64,000 bases of DNA, taken from Colius striatus. Lineage: Eukaryota; Chordata; Aves; Coliiformes; Coliidae. Both the position numbers and the translations under genes were made by a program. The stretch spans positions 54,506,152 to 54,570,151 of the forward strand of contig NC_084763.1 of assembly GCF_028858725.1 (NCBI RefSeq), in the 5' to 3' direction. Numbering within the stretch: the stretch's first letter is position 1; every line of letters begins with the position of its first letter. The notes beneath the pieces were generated by a model. That model searched no databases. It saw only the letters and a program-made list of their open reading frames with translations, and had not been told where the DNA came from. This document shows, in pieces, positions 39,601 to 48,164 of this stretch.

Positions 39601-42600
39601 GACAGTGTGTCATAGATCAGATTGTAGGTAGAGTTGCTACAGAACACAAGTTGCAGCCTGGTTTGACAGCCAGCTGAATTCAGGAGTGACTTGCTTTTCT
39701 CATTCCCATTTCAGTCTGGAACAGTTTTTCATAGAATGGTAGGAGTTGGAAGTGATCTCTAGAGATCATCTATTCTACCCCCTCTGCTAAAACAGATTCA
39801 CCTCAGTCAGGTCACACGGGAACACCTCCAAGCGAGTTTCGAAAACCTCCCAAGAAGGAGCCTCCACGCTCTCCCTGGGCAGCCTGGGCCGGAGCTCCCT
39901 CACCTTAACAGGAAAGAAAATTATCCTTATGTTTAAGAGGAACTTTTTGTGTTTCAGCTTACATCCATTACCCCTTGTCCTTGTATTCCCATGCTATTTC
40001 CAGTGCAGGCTTGGGCGTATAACTTATGAAAGTTGTTTTGGTTGTAAACCTGAGAATAGAATAGACTACTTCAATTGGAAGGGACTGACAATGACAGTCT
40101 TGTCAAACTACCTGACCAAATTGAAGCATGTTGTTAAGGGTATTGTCCAAATTCCTCTTAATCACTGACAGGATTGGGGCACTGACCAACTCTCTAGTAA
40201 CCCTGTTCCAGTGTGTGACCACCCTCTTGGTAAAGAAATGCTTCCTAATGTCCAGCCTAAACCTCCCCTGTTTCAGCTTTGAAGCATTCCTGTCACTGGA
40301 TACTGGGAATATGAACCCAGAACCTGCCTCTCCACTTCCTTCCTCAGGAAGCTACAGAGGGAAATGAGGTTACCCCTCAGCCTCCTTTTCTCCAAACTAG
40401 ACAAGCCAAGTAGTCCTTAGTCACTTCTCATAAGATGTTCCTTCCAACCCTTTCACCAGCTTTGTTGCCCACTGGGGTGTGACCTTTGCAGCCAGCAACA
40501 CCGGTGTTAAACAAAGGAATCAGATTCTGTAGCTCGGGACTTACAATAGACATCCAAGCTCTGGAGACCAGACAGAGAGGGGCACAGAGTTGTACTTATT
40601 TTCTCAAAAGATGAGAGTCCTCTTACGCATCTCTGACAGTCTTGATTTGTGAGATCCCAGCTACCATGGGTCTAGTCCTTTAAGTTAATGATTAAATACT
40701 TCCTTGCAATAGAGGTTGCAGTGGTTCCACATTTAAATAGAACAAAAGCAAAAAGCAGTGTGTTTTATATGCATATATACTTACTAAGCTAGCCAGAATT
40801 GTCTGGCCTTTGTGTTCTCCTACTGTTTTTTTAGGTTTGAACAAAATATATGTTGTTTTGTAAAAGATTGCCAGGCAACATGAGGTCTGCCACTTTCCCC
40901 ACAATTTTTGCTGTGTTCATAAACGTGTCCCTTCCTGCTTTTCCATGGGCAAGCTGGTGAGACTGTAAGGAAGGGTAATACTTTGTGTAAGCAATTTTTA
41001 ACTCGGTTTTACAAGTGAATTCAGTTTCTGCAGTCAAAGTATCCCAGCTGTTGGCCTCTCTGTTGAATGTCAATGCTTCCACAGCAGGAGAAGCTGAAAA
41101 AGATGTATGAGATGATTCTGAGACCCTGGGATAACAGCCAACTATATTAATGTCAACTGAAATAGCCAACCATTTACATTTATTTGCTAGGTTGTGATCT
41201 GTGCTGATTCACAAGTGGATGCACTTAGCTCCTATTCAGCTTCCCCACTGCAAGACAGCGACCTCTAATAAGGAGTAGAGAGGGTGAACAGCCAGAAACA
41301 GTAACCTCTTCAGTTCCCTGTCACAATCACCGTGAGTTAAACCAGGGCACATGATTATCCTCTACGGCATCATCAGGTTCCCTTAAAGTCATTAGTTTAC
41401 ATCAAATGTAATTGTGTGATGACAAAGTAATGAGCATTTACAAACATCTCCTAATATCTGGCCAAGTCAATGCCTGTGTGACAGCTCCTGGTCTGTTACA
41501 GTGCAAAGGCAAATGGGTAAAATCTTCAGTACAAGTTAGTTCCTAAGCTTGTCGAGGATTCAGTCCACTACTAGATATTTTTTATGTGTCATCCAGTTTT
41601 AACAATCCAGTGTTATTCCCTCAAAGTACTGACAACAGAAGTAGCAGTTCTCAGTCTATTGGTGCCTATTTTTGGCTCTTAGCTGTCCAGGCCTGGACCC
41701 CCTGTCTACTAAATGGTGAACACTTACACTGAGATTTAAGAGATTAAGCCCACAAGGACAGATGACTAAAGGCACAAAGAAAGAATGAAAAGATTTGTAA
41801 GGCATTGGCTGTATCTTTTTATTTGTTTGCAGTCCTCTCCTCTGTCAGCCTATCCCTTCAAGACCTGTGCCGTGGTTGGAAATGGAGGCATTCTGAAAAA
41901 CTCCAGCTGCGGAGCTGAAATCGATCGTTCTGACTTTGTGTTTAGGTAAAAGCTGCTTCATCTTACTGAAGTATATCACTAAAAACTTGTCAGGCTTGGA
42001 AGTATGCCAGTGCCAGTTTGTAGCAATGAGGAAGAATCTTCACAATTCTTTATTTCTGCCTCTCTAAGGATGCACCTTCTGCTTTGTGTAAGACAGAACT
42101 GTATGATCTATGACTGCAGTTACCTTGCCAGTGATGTGACACGTGACTATCTGAGAACCTGAAACTTCTGTTCATTTGGCTTTCTTTAGGAGAACGTTTT
42201 TTTCTGTTTTTTGTTTTTAGTCAGGAGAAGAGAATGAAGAAAACTCTGAAATTTAAATAGGAAAGACTGGTATTGTATGTCACGTGCTTGCCTTTAACAA
42301 AAGCCTTAAGCCATAGGTTAGCTCACTAATGCAGTTATTTAACTGTCTTGATGTTTTTCTCACTGTTAGCCACCTAAAAAAACAAGGCATCTAATCTAAG
42401 TAGGTTTTATCAACTTCCTCTTTAGATTGTGGTGTAAACCAGACTTACTCTGGTTGAGCCCACGTGCTCAGTATGAGTCACATTTTGTAGTTCCTGTGAA
42501 GGAACAGAGTAACAGAGTGAAGCTTCTTTTCTCAGTGGTGTCCAATCAGAGTCTGCTGGATATTATTTCCTTTGCTACTTTTGAATAGTACTTGGGATTT

Positions 42601-45600
42601 TCTGTTTTGTTTTAAAAGTGATCTTTCCAGATAGATAATAAAAGTAGGAAATCTGCATACTAAGATGCTAAACTTCTTACCAAGTTTAAAAACAGGTTTT
42701 CTTTACCTTTCTCAGAAACCACTGTTCCTGCAGTTGAGCAAGTTATGCTGTTGTTAGGAGATATAATAGAAGACTTTCAGAAGAAATGCATTGTTTAGGC
42801 AAGAGAGGCAATATTTCCCAGGAGCCAAACATAGGGCATTCATAGACTGTCTCCTTCTGGGATTTTAACTTTGCTTCTGATTTGTGAGATGATTTATGAA
42901 AATGAGCACTCTGTGCCCTATTTTAACCATCTGTACAGTAGATTAAATATTTTCACTACAAGTGCTGTAAGCCTTATTTAATATTTGTAAAGTGCTTAGA
43001 AATCCCTGGGAGCTGACGTGAAAGCATCATGACACAAGAGAGGAATTTGCAAACAGTAACTGTAAAGCATTTCTGGTGCACATCTGTTGAAGTAAATGCT
43101 TCTCAATTTCAGGTGTAACCTCCCTCCAACCACAGGAAGCATTAGCAAAGATGTTGGCAATAAAACAAACCTGGTGACAGTTAATCCGAGCATCATAGCT
43201 CAGAAGTAAGTACTACTGCAAATCGGGTTTTGCATAATATTGTATAATTGTTTGACATGATTTAGATTCCGTTGGAAACCCATTGGGATACTAGCATAGA
43301 GAGCAGGGCATGCAGATTACTTCATTAAGCCTCAGTTCCCATGTAAAACTATGTACTGTTCTAAGTGGAAATGTGATAAACCTGGCCTTTTTTGTAGCAG
43401 AAGGGAGTCAGCAGTACCCAGCTTAGCAAGTGCCTCTGTTGGCACCACTCCACAACTTATGACAGAGTAAAACTGAAGTTTGCTAGCCCAAGCCTCTTCT
43501 TTCCCCACCATGAACCTCATGACCCCCAGCATAAGAAAAGAATTGTAATAATAAAGAACTTGGAAATCTATGTCCAACTCTATCAGTAGGACTGTAAGCA
43601 CATAGAATCATTTTGGTTGGAAAAGACCTTCAAGATCATAAAAAACAACCCCTAACCTCTGCCAAACCCATCACTAACCCCTGTTCGTTGTTTGAATTTC
43701 TCTAGGGATGGTGGCTCCACCCCCTCCCTGGGCAGCCCGTTCCAATGTTTAACAACCCTCTCAGGGAAAAAGATCTTCCTAATTTCCAATCTAAACTTCC
43801 CCTGGTGCAACTTGAGCTTGTTTCCTCATGTCTTATCATTCATTACTAGAGATTGACCCCCACCTCACTACAACCTCCTTTCAGGTAGTTGTAGAGAGTG
43901 ATCATGTTATCTCTCCTCTCAGGCTTCTCTTCTCCAGGCTAAACATCCCCAGCTCCCTCAGCTGCTCCTCGTAAGGCTTGTTCTCTAGATCCTTCACCAG
44001 CTTCATTGCCTGTCTCTAGACACACTCCAACACCTCAGTGTCGTTGTAGTGAGGGGCCTAAAACTGAACACAGTACTCAAGGTATGGCCTCAGCAACACC
44101 CAATACAAGGAGACAATCACTTCCCTGGCCCTACTGGTCACACTATTTCTGATACAAGCCAGGATGCCATTGGCCTTCTTGGCCACCTGGGCACACTACT
44201 GGCTCATGTGGAGCTGTTGATTAACACCCTCACATCCTTTTCTGCCAGGTAGCTCTCAAGCCCCTCTGCCCCAAGCCGGTATCATTCTATGGGGTGCAGG
44301 ACCCAGCACCTGGCCTTGTTTAAACCTCGTGCAATTGGCCTCAGCTCATCACTCCAGCTTCTCCAGCTCCCTCTGAAGAGCCTTCCTGTCCTCAAGCAGA
44401 TCTACACACTCACCCAGCTTCATATCATCTGCAAATTTACTGAGGGTGCACTTGATCCTCTCATCTAGATTGTTGATAAAGATGTTAAACAGGTGCTAAA
44501 CACATTCTGAGGTGATGTGCTTAGAGGCTGTTCTGATGAAGACCATTTCCTGTAATCCATTTCCTCAATCCATATGAAAGCTGCTCACACACTTTTTTTC
44601 TCATCAAAGTTTGTTTCTTTCACCTTCTTGATGAAAAGGAAAATCTAATAAGGCAAGGCCAACTAATCTGGCATCTTCAGCAGGCTGGAACTGCATCTTA
44701 TCTATGAAAAAGACTGCTGTGGCATGTCATTTACTGCTTACTGATCTTACTGTATCTTATTATCTGTCATACCTGTATTTATCAAACAGATAACATCAGG
44801 GAAAGCTTTCCTACCCAGCCCCTAGTTTAAAGGAAGAAAGAAAAAGTACAGTGAGCACAGAAATGACTAACAGGCCTTTGTCATTGACTCAGGGATAGAG
44901 TTGATTTTTTGCAATGAGTATTAACTACTTTGCTGCTTACCCAGCCTTTTTTGACTCAAAGAAAGATGAATTATTGCTTCCACAAAAAGAGATTAAGCTC
45001 ACTGATGTTAGTGGGGCTGCAAAAGAGTATTAGGAGGGAAAATTGTCTGGTGACTCAGCATCATTGGTGACTACTTTCCTTATGCATGATTTCTCTGGGC
45101 TTGATCAAAATGTTCTGCCACTGCTCCATCCATTTTTAGCCAAATTAAGCCACCCCAGGTTTAATAGGAGTTACACTGAAGTAAATAGGAGCTAAGCCTG
45201 TGTGAAGATGAAATGAGACTATGAGAGGACTTTAGGATTTTAAAACAATTAATTATTTGAATATTCAGAGAACACTGTAAATGCTTCTGAAGGAGAAGCA
45301 GGAAGCAACTTGGCACCATTTAGCAGAACTGTGTTTCTTCTCTCAGAAGGCTTATTCAGCCTTTATTCACTTCAGTTTATAACTCTGTGTTTGGGTACTG
45401 GGTTAGTCTGATGTTATTATTGTTAAGGTTAATCAGCCTTTGAACTGTGTCTGTCAGGATGTACAATGTAGGTGAACTCTTGGAAAGCAGCACAGTTCCT
45501 GTGTGTTAATGGTGCTGGGCTACACTGCATCTTACGGTGGCCTCTGGATCTTCTCCAGCACCTCAATGTCCTTCTTGCAGAACGGGGCTCAAAACTGGAC

Positions 45601-47967
45601 ACAGTTTTGTTTGAGGTGCTGCCTCACCAAAACTGAGTACAGGGCAACGATCACCTCCCTACTCCTGCTGACAACACTGTTCCTGGTCCAGGTCAGGATG
45701 CCCTTGGCCTTCTTGGCCACCTGGGCACGCTACTGCCTCATGTTCAGCCCGTGTCAACCAACACTCCCAGTTCCGTCTCTGCCTGGCAGCTTTCAAGCCA
45801 CTCCTCCCCAAGCCTGTAGTGCTGCTGGGGGTTGTTGTGGCCCAAGTGCAGGAGCCAGCACTTGGCCTTATTGAAACTCATGCAATTGCCCTTGGCCCAG
45901 CCATCCAGCCTGTCTAGATCTCTCTGTAGAGCTTCTCTACCCCCAAGCAGATCCTTCCTCCCAGCTTGGTGTCATCTGCAAACTTACTATGGGTGCAGTC
46001 TCTATCCACTCATCCAGATCATTAATAAAGATGTTAAACAGGAGTGGCCCCAGTACTGAGCTCTGGGGACACCACCTGTGACCAGCTGTCAATTGGATTT
46101 AACTCCATTGACCACGACTCTTGGACCCAACCACCTAACCAGTTTTTCACCCAGGAAAGTGAATGCCCATCCAAGCCAAGAACAGCCAATCTCTCTAAGA
46201 GAATGCTGTGGGAAACAGTGTCAAATGCCTTACTAAAGTCGAGGTAGACAACAACCACAGCCTTTCCTTCATCCAGCAAGTGGGTCACCTTGTCATAGAA
46301 GGAGATCAGGTTTGTTAAACAGGACTTGCCTTTCATAAACCCATGCTGACTGGGTCTGATCACCTGGTTGTCCTACATGTGCTGCATAGCAGAACTTAGA
46401 ATAATCTGCTCCATCAGCTTCCCGGGCACTGAAGGCAAACTGAAAGGCCTGTCATTTCCCAATCCATCCCTTCTTCTATATGGGTGGTTACACTGGCTAA
46501 CTTCCAATCTGACTGGACCTCCCCAGTCAACCAGGACTGCTGATAAATGATGGAGAGTGGCTTGGTGAGCACCCCTGCCAGTTCCCTCAGCACTCTAGGA
46601 TGTACACCATCTGGCCCCATAGATTTGTGCACATCAATGTGGAGCAGCAGGTCACTGACCATCTCCTCCTGAATTGTAGGGGGGACATTTTGCTCCTCAC
46701 TCCTGTCTCTTGGTTTGGGGGGCTGACTTTCCCCAGTGGAAATACTGCTATTACTAAAGACTGAGGCAAAGAAGGCATTAAGCACCTCGGCCTTATCCTT
46801 GTCTTTTAATACCAAATTTCCTTCTGGATCTAATATTGGATGGAGGCTCTCCCTGCTCTTTCTTTCATTGTTAATGTATTTATAGGAACTTTTCTTATTA
46901 CCCTTTGCCTCTAAAGCCAGTTTGACTTCTAGCTGGGCTTTTGACCTTGAATTATCTCCCTGCATAACATAACAGCATTCCTGTACTCACTGTGAGTGGT
47001 CTGCTGCTTCTTCCAGAGACCATAAACTCTTCTTTTTTTTCCCCTGATTTTAAGCCAAATCTGTCTATTCAGCCAGGCTGGTCTTCTCTGCCTCTGGCTC
47101 TTCTTAGGAGCACATGTGCTACATGTCATAATGCATTTGCTTTTAAACAGAGAAAGTATAAATATGATGGTTTTTTTGCATTCTACTTTGAAATTTCTTG
47201 AATCAATCAATTCTGTAAACAGGTCCTGGTCTCATTAGCAGTGAATTTGATCTGCTTCAGTAGCTCCTGCGTTACTAATTCAATCCTACGTGTTCTTGTT
47301 ATACAATAAAGCCAGATTTTCATAACTGCACACATGACAACACATAACAGGTTGGTATAAGTCTGCAATGTAGAGAGGCTGAGCTGGTGCAGCAGAGTTC
47401 ATAACTCATATGCCAGTGCAGTTATGCTGCTTTGATCTTTAATATTTATCTCAGTAAACATTCCATTCATTCTTTTCCTAAAATGTTGTACTTTGCAGAT
47501 ACAACAAACTAAATGAGAAGAAGGCAGAATTTCTGGAGAACATTGCAGTCTATGGAGATGCTTTCCTTTTATTGCCAGCATTTTCCTTCAGGAGCAACAC
47601 AGCCACTTCTTTTAAAGTGTATCACACTCTGCAGGAGTTCAAAGCGACCCAAAGGGCAATATTTTTTCACCCTACTTACCTGAAAAGCCTTGCCCAGTTT
47701 TGGAGAACTAAGGGTGTGAAAGCCTACCGGTTGTCCTCTGGTTTTATGATCACTAGTGCTGCTCTTGAGCTGTGTGAGAATGTGAAGCTCTATGGCTTCT
47801 GGCCTTTCTCAAAATCCACAGAGAAGATGCCAATCAGTCACCACTATTATGACAACCAGCTGCCTAAACCAGGTTTCCATGCAATGCCCAAAGAATACAA
47901 CCAGATCCTTCAGCTTCATGGCAAAGGCATTTTGAAGTTGCAGTTTGGTAAATGTGAATCAGACTAA
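12571..47967 (+). CDS. ST8SIA6: ST8SIA6, alpha-2,8-sialyltransferase 8F (eight-exon gene)
   Basis: Coding exons: 12571-12665, 12938-13033, 22384-22482, 27819-27905, 39282-39426, 41833-41945, 43113-43205, 47499-47967. All seven introns are GT-AG, and the joined frame is open for 398 codons, which is the human ST8SIA6 length as I recall it. Type II Golgi enzyme: signal anchor at about residues 3-23, stem to about 125, then the catalytic domain. Sialylmotif L is about 184-230 (C186, VVGNGGIL 188-195, C213-N214-L215-P216-P217). Motif S is about 316-343 with C335. Motif III is H358-Y359-Y360-D361. Motif VS is H370 followed four residues later by E375, the catalytic His region in this family. C186-C335 and C200-C395 are the likely disulfides. 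N-glycan sequons lie at 63, 112, 144, 151, 197 and 228. The enzyme transfers sialic acid from CMP-Neu5Ac in alpha-2,8 linkage to a terminal alpha-2,3-sialyl-Gal, preferring O-glycans in mammals. The sequence from 'NNTP.G.NMSYEV' to '[20 protein letters not shown]' matches ST8SIA6 better than ST8SIA1 or ST8SIA5. No polysialyltransferase basic domain is evident. Confidence 0.96.
12666..12937 (+). other. Intron 1 of ST8SIA6 (272 bp)
   Basis: GTAAGG to CAG. It lies entirely inside the CpG island and falls from very GC-rich to mixed composition at its 3' end. No other feature seen. Confidence 0.85.
12938..13033 (+). CDS. ST8SIA6: ST8SIA6 coding exon 2: stem region
   Basis: Acceptor TTGCCAG|GGGC and donor AACAG|GTACGG. 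The 96 nt encode residues 32-64, rich in Pro, Val and Ser, and keep the 'ALR.LRSP' block of the mammalian stem. The exon is a multiple of three with phase 2 at both ends, so skipping it would keep the frame. Confidence 0.85.
14968..15090. repeat. Degenerate ~50-bp tandem repeat, about 2.4 copies
   Basis: Units start at 14968, 15017 and 15070, each beginning ATMCAnrnAGCAnCTGGA and two of them ending GCTGG...TTTG. Unit lengths are 49 and 53 bp plus a partial copy. Confidence 0.75.
15398..15921. mobile_element. Solo LTR of an endogenous retrovirus-like element
   Basis: A 524-bp element with TG...CA ends and an imperfect 12-bp terminal inverted repeat (TGTCAGGGTTTA / TAAACCATGACA), flanked on both sides by TACAT, a 5-bp target-site duplication. 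A 5-bp duplication with TG/CA ends fits an LTR, plausibly ERVL-like. No gag, pol or env is adjacent, so this is a recombined solo copy. The ORFs inside it are not viral genes. Its ends match the element at 63143-63547 in reverse. Orientation was not determined. Confidence 0.75.
20861..21190 (+). repeat. CR1 LINE 3' fragment in intron 2
   Basis: Contains AGGAGAAAGCTCAAGGGGGA, CAGGAAAGAATTTTCCTTTG, GCTGGACCAGATGACTTCCA and a final CTGTGATTCTGTGA. It lies in the sense orientation of the gene and is 5'-truncated. Confidence 0.9.
22384..22482 (+). CDS. ST8SIA6: ST8SIA6 coding exon 3: stem region
   Basis: Pyrimidine-rich acceptor (CTTTTTAACAG) and donor AAAAG|GTAGGT. The 99 nt encode residues 64-97. 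The codon joined across the exon 2/3 border creates an N63-R64-T65 glycosylation sequon that exists only in the spliced product. C81 corresponds to the 'EKCK' cysteine of the mammalian stem. Phase 2 at both ends. Confidence 0.92.
22483..27818 (+). other. Intron 3 of ST8SIA6 (5.3 kb)
   Basis: GTAGGT to TTTTTTAG. AT-rich apart from a CpG-containing patch at about 25190-25320. No transposon recognised. Confidence 0.85.
27819..27905 (+). CDS. ST8SIA6: ST8SIA6 coding exon 4: end of stem
   Basis: Acceptor CCTTTTTTAG and donor TTCAG|GTAATT. The 87 nt encode residues 97-126: '[18 protein letters not shown]' followed by '[10 protein letters not shown]', closely matching the mammalian 'YSENDYLQIITDIQSCPW' segment. 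It carries the N112-C-T sequon. Phase 2 at both ends. Confidence 0.93.
33586..33690 (-). repeat. CR1 LINE 3' fragment in intron 4, antisense
   Basis: AATCATGGTGTTATTTAGGT, then AAGACCTTTTAGATCATTGA and GTCTAACTGCAATGATC, a diverged reversed CR1 end. Confidence 0.75.
37865..37880 (+). repeat. Poly-C run of 16
   Basis: Uninterrupted run of 16 cytosines in intron 4. Confidence 0.95.
38053..38084 (+). repeat. 16-bp tandem duplication
   Basis: TGTTGATAAAATTAAA followed at once by TGTTGATAAAGTTAAA; one mismatch. Confidence 0.9.
39282..39426 (+). CDS. ST8SIA6: ST8SIA6 coding exon 5: start of catalytic domain
   Basis: Acceptor GTTTTTTGCAG and donor CCTGTG|GTAAGA. The 145 nt encode residues 126-174, including 'ELASCCDAV' and '[19 protein letters not shown]', both diagnostic for ST8SIA6. 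Sequons at N144 and N151. The exon ends in phase 0, the only phase-0 junction in the gene. Confidence 0.96.
39729..39995 (-). repeat. CR1 LINE fragment in intron 5, antisense
   Basis: TCATAGAATGGTAGGAGTTG, GATCTCTAGAGATCATCTAT and CTCTCCCTGGGCAGCCTGGG are reversed CR1 3' sequence. The last recognisable part is ATTACCCCTTGTCCTTGT. Confidence 0.9.
40051..40480 (-). repeat. Second CR1 LINE fragment in intron 5, antisense
   Basis: GAGAATAGAATAGACTACTT, CTAGTAACCCTGTTCCAGTG, GGTAAAGAAATGCTTCCTAA and GTTACCCCTCAGCCTCCTTT. It belongs to a different CR1 subfamily from the copy 56 bp to its left. Confidence 0.88.
41833..41945 (+). CDS. ST8SIA6: ST8SIA6 coding exon 6: first half of sialylmotif L
   Basis: Acceptor TTTGTTTGCAG and donor TTTAG|GTAAAA. 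The 113 nt encode residues 175-212. They contain C186-AVVGNGGIL, the nucleotide-sugar-binding part of sialylmotif L, then C200 and '[10 protein letters not shown]'. Sequon N197-S-S. Confidence 0.97.
41946..43112 (+). other. Intron 6 of ST8SIA6 (1.17 kb)
   Basis: GTAAAA to TTTCAG. AT-rich, no repeat or extra exon recognised. Confidence 0.88.
43113..43205 (+). CDS. ST8SIA6: ST8SIA6 coding exon 7: second half of sialylmotif L
   Basis: Acceptor CAATTTCAG and donor CAGAA|GTAAGT. The 93 nt encode residues 212-243: '[19 protein letters not shown]' and '[11 protein letters not shown]'. The split of motif L over two exons is typical of the ST8SIA1/5/6 subgroup. Phase 2 at both ends, so skipping would keep the frame but remove half of motif L and should inactivate the enzyme. 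Confidence 0.96.
43600..44505 (-). repeat. CR1 LINE in intron 7, antisense, about 0.9 kb
   Basis: Starts at ACATAGAATCATTTTGGTTG (reversed tail) and runs through CCCTCCCTGGGCAGCCCGTT and CTTCTCTTCTCCAGGCTAAA to TGTTGATAAAGATGTTAAAC, which is the end of the reverse-transcriptase region. Near-complete 3' end. Confidence 0.93.
45510..47200 (-). pseudogene. CR1 LINE with broken ORF2 (reverse transcriptase), antisense in intron 7
   Basis: Read on the minus strand, three broken frames give CR1 ORF2 pieces in order: a linker part with '[10 protein letters not shown]' (47210-46929); 'NAFFASVF', '[14 protein letters not shown]' and '[10 protein letters not shown]' (46965-46414); and '[20 protein letters not shown]' and '[18 protein letters not shown]' (46363-46034). 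These are typical RT finger and palm motifs. Frame changes and stops separate them, so it is inactive. Unlike its neighbour it lacks the (ATTCTATG)n tail; its left edge stops in the region that begins CAGCACCTCAATGTCC. Confidence 0.92.
47499..47967 (+). CDS. ST8SIA6: ST8SIA6 coding exon 8: motifs S, III and VS, stop codon
   Basis: Acceptor ACTTTGCAG, then 469 nt to a TAA. It encodes residues 243-398: the '[15 protein letters not shown]' block, motif S around '[18 protein letters not shown]' (318-335), 'KLYGFWPFS', 'SHHYYDN' (motif III), and 'GFHAMPKEY' with the VS pair H370/E375. The C-terminal 'LQFGKCESD' carries C395, the likely partner of C200. Confidence 0.97.
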
Positions 47968-48160
47968 AAAGGTAGGTCACGTTCTTACCACATAAAATGT
48001 CCTAATTTAATTAACGTGTCAAGGGAAAACTTGTTTTGTGAACAGTGTGGGTCTGTTCTTCCTTAGAGAGATGTTTCTACCTTATACCTAATGAAAATTG
48101 TGTTCATAAATAAGGAAAAATTGTAGTTTTCTGAATAAATATGACATATCACAGAGTTGA
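47968..48160 (+). other. ST8SIA6: ST8SIA6 3' untranslated region, minimum extent
   Basis: Sequence between the TAA and the first canonical polyadenylation signal. It is AT-rich with no long ORF. The end is inferred from the signal at 48134; transcripts could run further. Confidence 0.55.
48134..48139 (+). terminator. Candidate polyadenylation signal of ST8SIA6
   Basis: AATAAA about 170 nt after the stop codon, followed within 50 nt by a T/G-rich stretch (GTTTCCTATTTGTG). It is the first canonical hexamer downstream of the stop. Confidence 0.6.
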
Positions 48161-48164
48161 GAAA

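Larger units (their letters stand above)
39427..41832 (+). other. Intron 5 of ST8SIA6 (2.4 kb)
   Basis: GTAAGA to TTTGCAG. It contains two antisense CR1 fragments. The rest is AT-rich without a supported exon. Confidence 0.85.
43206..47498 (+). other. Intron 7 of ST8SIA6 (4.3 kb)
   Basis: GTAAGT to TTTGCAG. More than half of it is two antisense CR1 copies (43600-44505 and 45510-47200). The remaining 1 kb between them is unremarkable. Confidence 0.88.

Noticed and set aside
12571..47967. Assignment as a polysialyltransferase (ST8SIA2 or ST8SIA4) or as GD3 synthase (ST8SIA1)
   Set aside because: The stem and C-terminal sequence ('LASCCDAV', 'NNTP.G.NMSYEV', '[14 protein letters not shown]') follow ST8SIA6, and no basic polysialyltransferase domain precedes motif S.
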